The notes under the pieces are model-generated. The model was not told the origin of the DNA and did not search any database. It saw nothing but the letters and a program-made list of their open reading frames with translations. Shown here piece after piece: positions 16,292 through 25,181 of a stretch of 64,000 nt of DNA (the stretch's first letter is position 1; every line of letters starts with the position of its first letter). The stretch covers positions 372,001 to 436,000 of the forward strand of contig NZ_JABBKX010000002.1 of the NCBI RefSeq assembly GCF_012927745.1, written 5' to 3'. The stretch comes from Neoroseomonas marina. Its GTDB lineage: Bacteria; Pseudomonadota; Alphaproteobacteria; Acetobacterales; Acetobacteraceae. Made by a program: the position numbers and the translations under genes.

Positions 16292-16960
16292 ATGCCGAAG
16301 GCCCTGATCATCGGCGCGGGGGACGGGCTCTCGGCCTCCCTCGCGCGGCTCCTGGCGCGGGAGGGCTACGCCGTCGCGCTGGCCGCCCGGAACGTCGCGA
16401 AGCTGGATGCCCTCGTGGCGGAAACCGAGGCCGTCGCCCATGCCTGCGACGCGGCGTCCGAACCCGACATCGCCCGCCTCTTCGACGCCGAGGGCGATGC
16501 CGAGGTCGTGGTCTACAATCCCTCCTTCCGCACCCGCGGCCCGATCGCGGACCTGGTGCCGGCGGATGTGCAGAAATCGCTGCAGGTCTGCGCCTTCGGC
16601 GCCTTCCTCGCGGCGCAGCAGGCCGCGCGGCGGATGATCCCGCGCAGGGCCGGCACCATCCTGCTGACCGGCGCCTCGGCCGGCGTGAAGGGCTATCCGC
16701 GATCGGCACCCTTCGCGATGGGGAAGTTCGCGCTGCGCGGCCTCGCGCAGTCCCTCGCGCGTGAACTGCATCCGCAGGGCGTGCATGTCGCGCACATCGT
16801 CATCGACGGCGGCATCCGCAGCGCGCGCCGGCCGGAATCCGGCGACGACACGCTGCTCGATCCCGACGCGATCGCCGAGACCTACCTCCAGCTCATCCGC
16901 CAGCCGCGCTCGGCCTGGTCGTGGGAGATCGAGGTCAGGCCGTGGGTGGAGACGTTCTGA
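16292..16960 (+). CDS. Short-chain dehydrogenase/reductase family protein with a Phe in place of the catalytic Tyr
   Basis: A 222-residue Rossmann protein. The N-terminus MPKALIIGAGDGLSASLARLLA is the cofactor-binding turn, VVYNPSFRTRG is in the NNAG position and ILLTGASAG carries the usual catalytic Ser region. The active-site motif YxxxK reads FAMGK (PFAMGKFALRGLAQ), so tyrosine is missing while lysine is kept. The downstream part (ELHPQGVHVAHIVIDGGI) is typical of a subgroup of bacterial SDRs in which I recall the same change, so this may be a family trait instead of a mutation. Redox activity is therefore uncertain. GAGGAA lies upstream of the ATG. Confidence 0.87.
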   Translation: MPKALIIGAGDGLSASLARLLAREGYAVALAARNVAKLDALVAETEAVAHACDAASEPDIARLFDAEGDAEVVVYNPSFRTRGPIADLVPADVQKSLQVCAFGAFLAAQQAARRMIPRRAGTILLTGASAGVKGYPRSAPFAMGKFALRGLAQSLARELHPQGVHVAHIVIDGGIRSARRPESGDDTLLDPDAIAETYLQLIRQPRSAWSWEIEVRPWVETF

Positions 16961-16975
16961 CCCGGCGGTTCGAGT

Positions 16976-18334
16976 TCAGTCCTCCGCCCGCAACACGACC
17001 ACGACCACCTGCTCGCTGCGCACCTCGACATCGGCGGCGCTGCGCCCGTCGCGCCCTTCCCGCACGACGCGGTAGCGGCCGGGCGCGAGGGTGACGACGC
17101 CGGCCTCGGCGCGCGTCTCCTCGAGCACGGGGTCGCGCGATCCTTCCGGGGTGATCGTCAGCCGCGCCGGCGCCTTGGCGAAATCCTCGCTCCGCAGGGC
17201 GAGCATCCCGAAGCCGAGCGGCAGGCGCAGCAGCGCCACGTCCCCGGCTGCCACGGTCGCCGCGCCGCGCGCCTCGATCGCGCCCATATGCGCGACCATT
17301 TCGTGCGGCCCGGCGGGCACGAGGAAAGCGGGTCCGCCCTCGGTGATCTCCTCCTCGCCCTGCAGGAGCGCGACGCGCACCTCGCGACCGACACGCCGGC
17401 CCGAAGGGACGCTGCGGGCATCGCCCACCACCCAGCCGGCATCGAGCACGATCTCGACACGCCCCGGCCCGCTCGGCGGCACCGTCACTGGCACCGGGCC
17501 GCGACGGATCAGGGGCGTCTCGACCGTCACCTCGTAGTCGCCGGCGCGCAGGTCGAGGAACCGGCCGAACGGCTCGCCATCCATCGCGACCTGCGCGCCG
17601 CCGCGCAGCACGCGGATCCGCGCATCGCCCGTCATGGGGTCGCATTCGGCGCACAGCCGCACCGTGACGATCAGCCGGGGCTGCGGCACCTGTTCGGCCC
17701 GCGGGGAGTCCGCCCGCGATCCCGGCACCGGCTGCGCCGCCGCGCGGTCGAGCGCCTGGGCCAGTTGCGCCGCATCCCGCGCCACCATCGCGCGCCCGCC
17801 CGTGACGTCGGCCATGCAGCGCAGCTGCGCGACCGCCGCCGGTTCCGCAACCGCGAAGGCGACGGTGTGCACCACCAGGCGCGGCGTGGTGCGCACCAGC
17901 TGCTGCGCCACGGCGCAGGGGTCGGGATGGCAGGTCTCCACCCCGTCCGAGACCAGGATGACGCTGCCCCCGGCGGGGCCCAGCGCCTCGGCCGCCTGGC
18001 GCAGCGATTCCGCGATCGGCGTGCGGCCGCGCGGCATGATCCGCCCGGCCTGGGCCGCAACCGCGGCGGCGCCGGGCGTCGGGGCGCGCAGGACCTCGAC
18101 GTCGCCGCAATCCCGCGCCCGCCGGTGGCCATAGGCGACGAGGCCCACCGGCCGCCCGGCCGGCCAGCGGCCCATCAGCGCTTCCACGGCCTCCCGCAGG
18201 ATGTCGGTCTTGGTCCGCCCGTCCAGGCGCCCCCACATGGAGGAGGATCCGTCGAGCACGAGGACCGCCGGCTGCGCCGCGGCGCCCCCGGCGGTGAGAA
18301 GCAGGAATGCGAGGATCAGGCCCGCGCGGCGCAT
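16976..18334 (-). CDS. Exported von Willebrand factor type A protein
   Basis: A 452-residue protein starting at the ATG at 18334 with a Sec signal (LILAFLLLTAGGAAAQ). The vWA domain follows at once with an intact metal-ion site D28-G-S-S-S (LDGSSSMWGR), then the expected Thr/Asp positions (SDGVETCHPDPC). The C-terminal half has two beta-rich carbohydrate-like or Ig-like segments. Proteins of this type are periplasmic or surface adhesion or scaffold factors. It is convergent with the SDR gene (15-nt gap) and divergent from the persulfide dioxygenase-like gene. The partner is unknown. Upstream in-frame starts would hide the signal peptide. Confidence 0.87.
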   Translation of the reverse strand: MRRAGLILAFLLLTAGGAAAQPAVLVLDGSSSMWGRLDGRTKTDILREAVEALMGRWPAGRPVGLVAYGHRRARDCGDVEVLRAPTPGAAAVAAQAGRIMPRGRTPIAESLRQAAEALGPAGGSVILVSDGVETCHPDPCAVAQQLVRTTPRLVVHTVAFAVAEPAAVAQLRCMADVTGGRAMVARDAAQLAQALDRAAAQPVPGSRADSPRAEQVPQPRLIVTVRLCAECDPMTGDARIRVLRGGAQVAMDGEPFGRFLDLRAGDYEVTVETPLIRRGPVPVTVPPSGPGRVEIVLDAGWVVGDARSVPSGRRVGREVRVALLQGEEEITEGGPAFLVPAGPHEMVAHMGAIEARGAATVAAGDVALLRLPLGFGMLALRSEDFAKAPARLTITPEGSRDPVLEETRAEAGVVTLAPGRYRVVREGRDGRSAADVEVRSEQVVVVVLRAED

Positions 18335-18431
18335 CGGGAAGTCTTCCGTCCTTGATGAAGGGACCGCCCTTGCCGCGGCGGTTCCCCGGAGATGATCATT
18401 CTGCGAGACTGCGTCCCGGGAGGTGAAAACC
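18335..18431. promoter_or_regulatory. Divergent promoter region, vWA gene / ETHE1-like gene
   Basis: A 97-bp gap that must hold both promoters. ATGATCATT near 18391–18400 is the only AT-rich stretch. GGGAGG (18418–18423) is the ribosome binding site for the ATG at 18432. Confidence 0.35.
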
Positions 18432-19319
18432 ATGACCCAGGCCCGCGCCGCCATACGCGCCTTCTTCGATGAGCCGACCAACACCGTCTCCTACCTGGTG
18501 TGGGACCCCGCGACGAAGCGCGGCGCCATCATCGACCCGGTGCTCGACTGGGACAACCGCTCGGGGACTGCCGACGTCGCCTTCGCCGACCGCATCCTCG
18601 CCGCCGCGGGGGAGGAAGGCGTTGCCATCGACTGGGTGCTCGAGACCCACGCCCATGCGGACCACCTGACGGCGGCACCCTACATCAAGGCCAGGACCGG
18701 CGCGCCCATCGGCATCGGCGAGCACATCAAGGACGTCCAGGCGATCTTCCGCCCGGTCTTCCACGCCGACGACGTGAAGCCCGAAGGCGGCGATTTCGAC
18801 CGCTTGTTCAAGGACGGGGAGCGGTTTCCTCTCGGCAGCCTCGAATTCGAGGTGTTGCACACGCCGGGCCACACGCCGGCCTGCATCTCCTACAGGATCG
18901 GCGACGACGTCTTCGTCGGCGACACGCTGTTCATGCACGACTACGGCACGGCGCGGGCCGACTTTCCCGGCGGCGACGCCCGCCAGCTGTTCCGCTCGAT
19001 GAAGCGCATCCTTGCCCTGCCGCCCGAGACGCGCCTGTGGATCTGCCACGACTACAAGGCGCCGGGCCGCGACACCTTTGCCTGGGAATCCACCGTCGCC
19101 GAGCAGCGCGCGATGAACCCCCATGTGAAGGATGGCGTCACCGAGGAGGAGTTCGTCGCCTTCCGCACGGCGCGCGACGCGAAGCTCGCCGCGCCGCTGC
19201 TGCTGCTGCCGTCCATCCAGGTGAACATCCGCGCCGGCCGGTTCCCGCCGGCGGAAAGCAACGGCGTGCGCTACCTGCTGGTGCCGGTCACGCCCCGCAC
19301 ATCCACGGCGCTGGCCTGA
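18432..19319 (+). CDS. ETHE1-like persulfide dioxygenase (MBL-fold)
   Basis: A 295-residue metallo-beta-lactamase-fold protein. The metal motif H73-x-H75-x-D77-H78 is present (THAHADHLTAA), followed by HTPGHTPACISY and GDTLFMHDYGTARADFPGG, which is characteristic of the ETHE1/Blh branch that oxidises glutathione persulfide to sulfite. The second-shell Asp and the final His (ICHDYKAPG) are also present. It would act in the cytoplasm in sulfide detoxification. I start at the ATG at 18432 with GGGAGG eight bases upstream; a GTG at 18423 lies within that site. A rhodanese or BigR regulator, often adjacent, is not seen here. Confidence 0.92.
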   Translation: MTQARAAIRAFFDEPTNTVSYLVWDPATKRGAIIDPVLDWDNRSGTADVAFADRILAAAGEEGVAIDWVLETHAHADHLTAAPYIKARTGAPIGIGEHIKDVQAIFRPVFHADDVKPEGGDFDRLFKDGERFPLGSLEFEVLHTPGHTPACISYRIGDDVFVGDTLFMHDYGTARADFPGGDARQLFRSMKRILALPPETRLWICHDYKAPGRDTFAWESTVAEQRAMNPHVKDGVTEEEFVAFRTARDAKLAAPLLLLPSIQVNIRAGRFPPAESNGVRYLLVPVTPRTSTALA

Positions 19320-19321
19320 GG

Positions 19322-19351
19322 ACCGGCCCGGACCGCGACGTCCGGGCCGGT
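19322..19351. terminator. Bidirectional terminator-like hairpin
   Basis: ACCGGCCCGGAC and GTCCGGGCCGGT form a perfect 12-bp stem with a 6-nt loop. It lies 3 nt after the stop of the dioxygenase-like gene and 21 nt before the end of the convergent autotransporter gene. Confidence 0.65.
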
Positions 19352-19371
19352 GCGACGCTTCCGGTCTTCCG

Positions 19372-22300
19372 TCACCAGTTGACCCGCAGGCCGGCGACGC
19401 CCTGCAGCGTATCCTGGCTGCTGTTGACGTCGTCGAGGGTCCAGCGATAGTCGGCGAGCGCGTAGAGGCTGACATTGCGCCCCACCCGCGCGGTGAGGCC
19501 GATGCCCGCCTGCAGCGCCGTATCCCCGATGCGCATGCCGATCGGTTCCGACCCGCCGAGCGCGACGCGGTCGCTGTCGGAATTGCCGTGCCACAGGTTC
19601 ACCCTGGCGAAGGGCTGCCACAGCGTGTTGCCCGACTGCGCCGTGTACTGCACGCGTGCACCGACGCGGCCCAGGATTGCGCTTCCCGGCGACCAGCGCA
19701 CCGACGAATAGGCGTCGGTCGTGTTGGCCACGTCGACGGTCTGCCAGATCATCTGCGCCTGCGGCTCGAGCTGCCAGCCGCCGCCGAGCGCCACCGGGTA
19801 CCCGGCTTCCAGCGACGCCGCATAGGCCTGCCCGTCGGTATCGAGGCGCGTGCCGTCGCGCCCGGTCGCCCGCGCATCGATGAAGCTCGCCTGCAGCACG
19901 GCGTCGACGTACCAGCCCGTCGGCCCGAAATGCGTCCAGTAGGCGCCGACCGCGGGGCCATCCAGCGCGAGCTTGCCGACCGCGCTGTCCGCCACGCCGA
20001 GCGCCGTGCCGGAGATGTCGGCATTGTAGCGTGCCTGGGCGACGTAGATGCCGACATGGTCGCGATGTCCGTCCGAACCCGTGCGCCGGAAGAGATCGAG
20101 GCCCGCCTGGAAGCCGACCAGGTCGCCTTCGGCCGACGGCGCCGCACCGCCGTTCCAGCGGCTGTCGCTGCGTTCCCCGAAGCTGCGCGCCCAGGCGCCG
20201 TTGACGTAGGGGCTGCCGCTCTCGAGGCCGCGGATGTTCTCCTCCTCGCCGACGCGCGCATGCAGCGTGCCGAGCGTCGCCATCCCCATCTGGCGCATCA
20301 GCGCCGGGATCGGGGCGTAGAGGGCGACCTCCGGCCGGTAGAGCGGCACCGAATCCTGTCCCGGCCCGGCCGGGAGGGCGGAGCGCAGGAACCAGTCCTC
20401 CCCGGAGGTGCTGCCGCCGCGGAACAGCTGGTATTCGTAGGCGCCCGCGACGACACGGCTTTCGAGGCGGAAGGCGCCGGGCGCGGTGGTCGCGCCGGAG
20501 GCCGTCTCGAGCACGCGGATGCCGTCGCCGAGCGTCAGCGCGCCGGGCCCGCCGGCATTGGCGACGCGCAGCAGCGAGATGCCGCCCGCCGTGCCGCCGA
20601 CCAGGCGGATGCGGTCCGTCGGACTGTTGTCGCCGCCGAGATAGGTGGTCAGCCCGATCACGCCGCCCTGGCCCACGACGCTGCCGTTCACCGTCAGCAC
20701 CGTGCCGGGAACGTGGCCGAGGGTGGTGAAGCCGGCATTGACCAGCCCGCCGATCGTCTGGTCGCGATCGGCGAGGTCGAGCACGCCGCCGGCGCCCACG
20801 ACATGCACCGAGGAGGCGCTGAACACGCCGGGTGCCCCGGCGCGCAGCGTGCCGGCATTGACGCGCGTCTCGCCCGTGTAGGACGCCGGCCCGTTCAGCA
20901 CCGTCGTGCCCGGGCCGTTCTGCTCGACGCTGCCCTGGCCGGCGATGGCGCCGTCGAATCCGAGCGTTCCGGCACGGTCGAAGACCAGCGTGCCGTCATT
21001 GCGCACCGGGCCGAGCAGGCTGCCGTTCATGCCGCCGGCGCCGATGCGCAGCCGCGCGCCCGGCGCGATGGTGGTCCCGCCGGCATAGGCGTTCGCCCCC
21101 GTCAGCGTCAGCATGCCGGCGCCCGTCACCGTCAGCCCGCCGGCGCCGGTGATGCCCTGCACGATGGTGGGCGTGAAGCCGTTGGTGTCGATCGTGCCGC
21201 CCGGCGCGAGCAGGCTGATCGGCCGGGTCGCCGCCGGATCGAAGGCGGCGTCGAAGCGCAGCGTGCCGCCGTTGAAGACGATCGCCGCGGTCGGCGCGCC
21301 CAGCGCGTTGTCGGCCGCGACGGCGAGCACGCCGCCGGTCAGCCGCGTGCCGCCGGTGAAGCCGTTGCCCCCCGGATCCGCCGGCAGCAGCCGCAGCACG
21401 CCGGCGCCGGTCTTCTCGATCCAGCCGGTCCCCGTGATCAGGCCCGCATAGACGCCGGCATCCGGCTGCGCGAACCGCACCAGGCCGTCATCGGTGATGA
21501 CGAGCGGCAGGTCCTGGCCCCGCCCCTGCAGGATACCCGGCGCATCGACGGTCACCGCGCCAGTGAAGCCCGCATTGTTCGCCGCGAGGATGAGCGTGCC
21601 TTCCTGCACGCGGATCAGCCCGACATCCGTCACCGGGCTGGTCAGCGTCCAGGTCCCGGTCCCGTTCTTGTAGAGCTCCTCGAAGGTGGTGAAGGTGCCG
21701 GCCATGCTGTCGGTGCCGGAGCCGCTCAGATAGACGAGGTCGTGTCCTTCCCCGCCGGAGAAGGTCCCGGTGATCACCGAGCCCGTGTAGATGCGCAGGA
21801 TGTCGTCGCCGCGCAGCAGGTGCAGCCCGCCCAGGATGGTGCCCTGGTTGGCGAAGTCGACGCTGGCGAAGGCCGAACCGCCGAGCACGCTGCCCGGTGC
21901 CATGGACCCGCCGGGCGCTTCGATCACGCCGGTCGGACCGTTGATGATGGTGTTGCGGCTGTAGTCGGCCTGCAGCCAGATGGCGGTGGTGTACGGCGCC
22001 TGGATCAGCCCGTTGTTGATGACGGTGCTGCCGGTGCCCTGCAGGTTCACGGCCTCGCCCCGGTCCTGCGTGCCGAGGGCGAGCACCCGCCCGCCCTGGG
22101 TGACGGTCAGTACGCCGTTGTCGCGGAACTCGATGGTGTTGCCGCCGGTCTCGTAGGCACCCTCGCTCACGACCGCGGTGGTCGTGATCGTCCCGCCGAC
22201 CGTGACGTTCGCGCCGTCGCGCAGGCTGATGCCCGGCGCATCCCCGACCGTGACCTCGGCCCCGGCATCCAAGCGGACGGTCTGGTTGTCGCCGGCGGGC

Positions 22301-22494
22301 GTGTTGCCGGCGCCGATGGTCGCGGTAACGGGATTGGGCGCATCGGCGGTGCAGGTCGTAGAACTGCCGACCGTCGTGCAGGCCGCGGAGACCGGGGCCG
22401 ACCCGAGCGCCAGTGCCAGCGGCAGCGAGAATATCGACAGGCCAAGCCAGAAACGCCGATGGCAGGGCGCGGGGACGGGGGGATGGCGAGACAT
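19372..22494 (-). CDS. Autotransporter (type Va secretion) with beta-helix passenger
   Basis: A 1040-residue protein. Residues 1–38 are an extended signal region (RRFWLGLSIFSLPLALALGS, cleaved near SAA). The passenger to about residue 700 is glycine-, threonine- and asparagine-rich and carries several autotransporter-associated beta-strand repeats of the type GGTRLTGGVLAVAADNALG, with NGGTLRFDA and GANAYAGGTTIAPGA. The last 280 or so residues are a beta-barrel (YVNGAWARSFGERSD … WQTVDVANTTDAYSSVRW … DTLQGVAGLRVNW); the chain ends in an aromatic residue as outer-membrane barrels do. Only two cysteines, both near the N-terminus (ACTTVGSSTTC). Passenger function is unknown; adhesion is the usual inference. 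Confidence 0.94.
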   Translation of the reverse strand: MSRHPPVPAPCHRRFWLGLSIFSLPLALALGSAPVSAACTTVGSSTTCTADAPNPVTATIGAGNTPAGDNQTVRLDAGAEVTVGDAPGISLRDGANVTVGGTITTTAVVSEGAYETGGNTIEFRDNGVLTVTQGGRVLALGTQDRGEAVNLQGTGSTVINNGLIQAPYTTAIWLQADYSRNTIINGPTGVIEAPGGSMAPGSVLGGSAFASVDFANQGTILGGLHLLRGDDILRIYTGSVITGTFSGGEGHDLVYLSGSGTDSMAGTFTTFEELYKNGTGTWTLTSPVTDVGLIRVQEGTLILAANNAGFTGAVTVDAPGILQGRGQDLPLVITDDGLVRFAQPDAGVYAGLITGTGWIEKTGAGVLRLLPADPGGNGFTGGTRLTGGVLAVAADNALGAPTAAIVFNGGTLRFDAAFDPAATRPISLLAPGGTIDTNGFTPTIVQGITGAGGLTVTGAGMLTLTGANAYAGGTTIAPGARLRIGAGGMNGSLLGPVRNDGTLVFDRAGTLGFDGAIAGQGSVEQNGPGTTVLNGPASYTGETRVNAGTLRAGAPGVFSASSVHVVGAGGVLDLADRDQTIGGLVNAGFTTLGHVPGTVLTVNGSVVGQGGVIGLTTYLGGDNSPTDRIRLVGGTAGGISLLRVANAGGPGALTLGDGIRVLETASGATTAPGAFRLESRVVAGAYEYQLFRGGSTSGEDWFLRSALPAGPGQDSVPLYRPEVALYAPIPALMRQMGMATLGTLHARVGEEENIRGLESGSPYVNGAWARSFGERSDSRWNGGAAPSAEGDLVGFQAGLDLFRRTGSDGHRDHVGIYVAQARYNADISGTALGVADSAVGKLALDGPAVGAYWTHFGPTGWYVDAVLQASFIDARATGRDGTRLDTDGQAYAASLEAGYPVALGGGWQLEPQAQMIWQTVDVANTTDAYSSVRWSPGSAILGRVGARVQYTAQSGNTLWQPFARVNLWHGNSDSDRVALGGSEPIGMRIGDTALQAGIGLTARVGRNVSLYALADYRWTLDDVNSSQDTLQGVAGLRVNW

Positions 22495-22690
22495 GACCGG
22501 CGGCTCCTCGTTCGTGGCGGCCGGACGTGGGCGGGCCGCGTCTGCGGCGCCTCGTTCTCACAAAAACGCGAGATAGAGATCGGAAAAGAGACGACGCACC
22601 CGATCGGTCTCACGGGCCCCTGCTCCGCGGCAGTCATGAATCGTTAAAACTCTTGCCGTGATTCGGCGCTGCGGCGGCCGTCGCCTCGGT
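22495..22690. promoter_or_regulatory. Autotransporter leader and cytochrome b561 3' region
   Basis: This 196-bp gap is the upstream region of the autotransporter gene. On the minus strand it includes a comparatively AT-rich tract (near 22556–22585 and 22630–22655, with GAGTTTTAACGATTC). A core promoter is likely there, but I cannot fix the boxes. GGAGCC precedes the ATG. Confidence 0.3.
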
Positions 22691-23263
22691 TCAGGCCGGG
22701 CGGCCGGGCGTGGATCCGCTGCCGGCGGCCGGCCGCGCGCCGATCCCCATGCGCCAGGCCACGTCGTCCCGTCGCACGAAGGCGTGCCACAACACGGCGC
22801 CGACATGCAGCGCCACGGCGGCGAGCATGCCGTTCGCCAGCAGCTCGTGGACGTCCTTCACCGTGCGCCGCCATCCCGTGGAGGCCAGGCTGTTCGGCAG
22901 CGTGGCGACCCCGGCGAGGTCGAACGGCACGCGGCCCGACAGGGCCGTGAGGAGCCCGCTGAGCGGCAGCGCCAGCATCAGGACGTAGAGCAGCAGGTGC
23001 GCGGCATGGGCGAGGCGCACCTCCCACACCGGCGCGCCGGGTGCCGGCCCCGGCGCGCCGCCGGTCCAGCGCGCCAGCAGCCGGGGCAGCAGCAGGGCCA
23101 GCACGGCGAGCCCGAGCAACGCATGCCCGCCCACCACGAAGGTCCTGCTCGGGCCGCGGCCGAAGACTTCGGCCAGCTGGGCGCCGAGCCAGGCGAACGC
23201 GATCGCCAAGGCCATGGTCCAGTGCAGGACGATGGAAGGAATGGAATACCGCTGGCCGGTCAC
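22691..23263 (-). CDS. Cytochrome b561 family protein
   Basis: A 190-residue four-helix membrane protein. The GTG at 23263 with CGAGGA eight bases upstream begins the standard N-terminus (TGQRYSIPSIVLHWTMALAI); an ATG 150 bases upstream would add a non-membrane extension. Histidines suited to bind two hemes are present: HWTMALA in helix 1, GGHALLGL in helix 2, and HELLANG…ALHVGAVLWH in helices 3–4. The family moves electrons between ubiquinol and periplasmic partners, such as superoxide in E. coli CybB. It follows the isocitrate lyase operon in the same direction but is set apart by the hairpin at 23421–23460. Confidence 0.9.
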   Translation of the reverse strand: MTGQRYSIPSIVLHWTMALAIAFAWLGAQLAEVFGRGPSRTFVVGGHALLGLAVLALLLPRLLARWTGGAPGPAPGAPVWEVRLAHAAHLLLYVLMLALPLSGLLTALSGRVPFDLAGVATLPNSLASTGWRRTVKDVHELLANGMLAAVALHVGAVLWHAFVRRDDVAWRMGIGARPAAGSGSTPGRPA

Positions 23264-23420
23264 GGGCAGATCCTCGCTGGTCGGGGCGCAGGTCGCTGGC
23301 GCCTGCGACCGCAGCACATGGCGCCGTGGCGCCGAGGTGTCCTTGATGTGACGCAGCCCGAGGTCGAGGAACCACGACGCGATGCCGCCGCCCGGCGGAC
23401 CGGGCGGCGGCATGCTCCTG

Positions 23421-23460
23421 CGGAACGGGCGGGGAGACGGGACCTGCCCCGCCCGGTCCG
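23421..23460 (-). terminator. Terminator-like hairpin after the isocitrate lyase operon
   Basis: CGGAACGGGCGGGG pairs with CCCCGCCCGGTCCG (14 bp, one mismatch, 12-nt loop). It begins 2 nt past the stop of the small gene at 23462–23638. No T tract follows on the minus strand. Confidence 0.55.
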
Positions 23461-23461
23461 C

Positions 23462-23638
23462 TCAGTGCGACGGGCGGCCGCGTTCCCCGCAGGCCCAGCC
23501 ATGGCTGTGGACCAGGCCGTCGTCGCGATCCTCGGTCGGCGCCGGGATCACGCGGGGGCGCTGCTGGGCCGGGCGGGGGGGCTCCGTGGCCCAGCCGTGG
23601 GAATGCACCAGGCCGTCGTCGTGGCGGTCGTTGCTCAT
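23462..23638 (-). CDS. 58-residue protein with two copies of DDGLVHSHGWA
   Basis: A short gene 22 nt downstream of isocitrate lyase, same strand. The ATG at 23638 has GAGGAG seven bases upstream, a stronger site than many neighbours. The product is MSNDRHDDGLVHSHGWATEP, a proline- and arginine-rich linker, then EDRDDGLVHSHGWACGERGR and a His end. The 11-residue element DDGLVHSHGWA is therefore repeated exactly, about 34 residues apart, although the underlying codons differ (for example GTG versus GTC for Val and TCC versus AGC for Ser). Synonymous divergence with an identical peptide is evidence of selection on the protein. It has no signal or membrane segment. I know of no family. The HxH pairs and Trp might bind metal or a partner; that is a guess. 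Confidence 0.72.
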   Translation of the reverse strand: MSNDRHDDGLVHSHGWATEPPRPAQQRPRVIPAPTEDRDDGLVHSHGWACGERGRPSH

Positions 23639-23660
23639 GGATCGTCTCCTCGTTCTGGGG

Positions 23661-25028
23661 TCAGTGCGCCGGTTGCGGCTGCTTGGCGTTGCCCGTCCCG
23701 CGCGCCTCCGGCGCGACGAACTGCGCGGTCTCGGTGGAATGCGCCATCGCCGTGGTGGAGGACTGGCCGCCCGAGGCCGCCATCGCCACCGCGTCGAAGT
23801 AGCCGACGCCGACCTCGCGCTGGTGGCGCACGGCGGTGAAGCCGTTCTGCTCCTCGGCGAACTCGGCCTGCTGCAGCTCGCTGTAGGCGCCCATGCCGCG
23901 CTCGGCGTAGCCGCGTGCCAGCTTGAACATCGACAGGTTCAGGCTGTGGAAGCCGGCGAGCGTGACGAACTGGAACTTGTAGCCCATCGCGCCGATCTCG
24001 CGCTGGAAGCGCGCCGCGGCCTCCACGCCCATCTTCCGCTGCCAGTTGAAGGACGGCGAGCAGTTGTAGGCGAGCATCTTGCCGGGGAACTCGCGGTGGA
24101 TTGCTTCCGCGAATTCGCGTGCATCGTCGAGGTCGGGGTCCGAGGTCTCCCACCACAGCAGGTCGGCATAGGGCGCGTAGGCCAGGCTGCGCGCGATGGC
24201 GTACTGCTTGCCGACGCCCGGCTTGATGCGGAAGAAGCCTTCCGGCGTGCGCTCGCCGCTGATGAAGGGCCGGTCGCGCTCATCCACATCGGCGGTCAGC
24301 AGCTGTGCGGATTCCGCATCGGTGCGGCAGAGCAGCACGGTGGGGACGCCTTCCACATCGGCGGCGAGCCGCGCGGCGTTCAGCGTGCGGATGTGCTGGC
24401 TGATCGGCACCAGCACCTTGCCGCCGAGATGGCCGCACTTCTTCTCGGATGCCAGCTGGTCCTCGAAATGCACGCCGGCGGCACCGGCCTCGATCATGGC
24501 GCGCATGAGCTCGTAGGCGTTGAGCGCACCGCCGAAGCCGGCCTCGGCGTCGGCGATGATCGGCGCCATGTAGTGGGTGCGGTCATCGGCCTTGCCGTCG
24601 AGCCGTTCCATCGTCGCGATCTGGTCCGCGCGGCGCAGCGAGGCGTTGATGCGGCTGATCACCTTCGGCACGGAGTCCACGGGATAGAGCGACTGGTCGG
24701 GGTACATCTGCCCGGCGCTGTTCGCATCCGCGGCCACCTGCCACCCCGAGAGGTAGATCGCCTTCAGCCCGGCCTTCACCTGCTGCAGCGCCTGCATGCC
24801 GGTCAGCGCGCCGAGCGTGTTCACGAAGGGCTCGTTGCGCAGCAGCTCCCACAGGCGGCGGGCGCCGTTCTCGGCCAGCGTGTGCCTCACGCGGAAGGAC
24901 CCGGCGATGCGCGCGACATCGGCATCCGTGTAGTCGCGGCGGATGCCGGCGAAGCGGTTCGGATCCTGCGGCGGCAAGCCGCTGCCGGAACCGTCGGGGG
25001 CGAAGCAGGGCGTCGTGGTCGGGCGCAT
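23661..25028 (-). CDS. aceA: Isocitrate lyase
   Basis: Splits isocitrate to glyoxylate and succinate, the first step of the glyoxylate shunt used on acetate or fatty acids. The 455-residue protein has the catalytic KKCGH (about residue 195) in [16 protein letters not shown], plus the conserved [20 protein letters not shown] and NCSPSFNW motifs. I start at the ATG at 25028, which has CGAGG five bases upstream; the in-frame ATG at 25034 is too close to that site. A C-terminal tail of about 25 residues is unusual but harmless. Divergent from an ScfR/RamB-like regulator, and followed by the small repeat protein. The downstream hairpin likely ends the transcript. Confidence 0.97.
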   Translation of the reverse strand: MRPTTTPCFAPDGSGSGLPPQDPNRFAGIRRDYTDADVARIAGSFRVRHTLAENGARRLWELLRNEPFVNTLGALTGMQALQQVKAGLKAIYLSGWQVAADANSAGQMYPDQSLYPVDSVPKVISRINASLRRADQIATMERLDGKADDRTHYMAPIIADAEAGFGGALNAYELMRAMIEAGAAGVHFEDQLASEKKCGHLGGKVLVPISQHIRTLNAARLAADVEGVPTVLLCRTDAESAQLLTADVDERDRPFISGERTPEGFFRIKPGVGKQYAIARSLAYAPYADLLWWETSDPDLDDAREFAEAIHREFPGKMLAYNCSPSFNWQRKMGVEAAARFQREIGAMGYKFQFVTLAGFHSLNLSMFKLARGYAERGMGAYSELQQAEFAEEQNGFTAVRHQREVGVGYFDAVAMAASGGQSSTTAMAHSTETAQFVAPEARGTGNAKQPQPAH

Positions 25029-25181
25029 GGTCATCCTCGGGAAACACTCGGCCGGTGCATCCGGCGCCCGTGAATAATTCACATTGCACTGCCGAGAATC
25101 ACCAGCGATCTTGGGTGCGGCGCAGCAAGAATGTGGATGTTTTCACATCTAGCGCCCCGAAATTGTGAAGGGTGTAAATTC
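25029..25181. promoter_or_regulatory. Divergent operator region, aceA / ScfR-type regulator
   Basis: This 153-bp gap is AT-richer than its surroundings and has repeated GTGAA/TTCAC half-sites: GTGAATAATTCAC (25070–25082, a near-perfect palindrome close to aceA), ATGTG…CACAT (25131–25148) and AATTGTGAAGGGTGTAAATT (25161–25180), which touches the regulator start. This layout fits autoregulation plus control of aceA by the neighbouring regulator. Confidence 0.55.

Noticed and set aside
16961-16980. GGTTCGAGTTC looks like a tRNA T-loop
   Set aside because: Flanking bases do not form a stem and the gap between genes is only 15 nt.
19588-22647. A 1000-residue plus-strand frame over the autotransporter
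   Set aside because: It mirrors the minus-strand codons; the minus strand has signal peptide, repeats and barrel.
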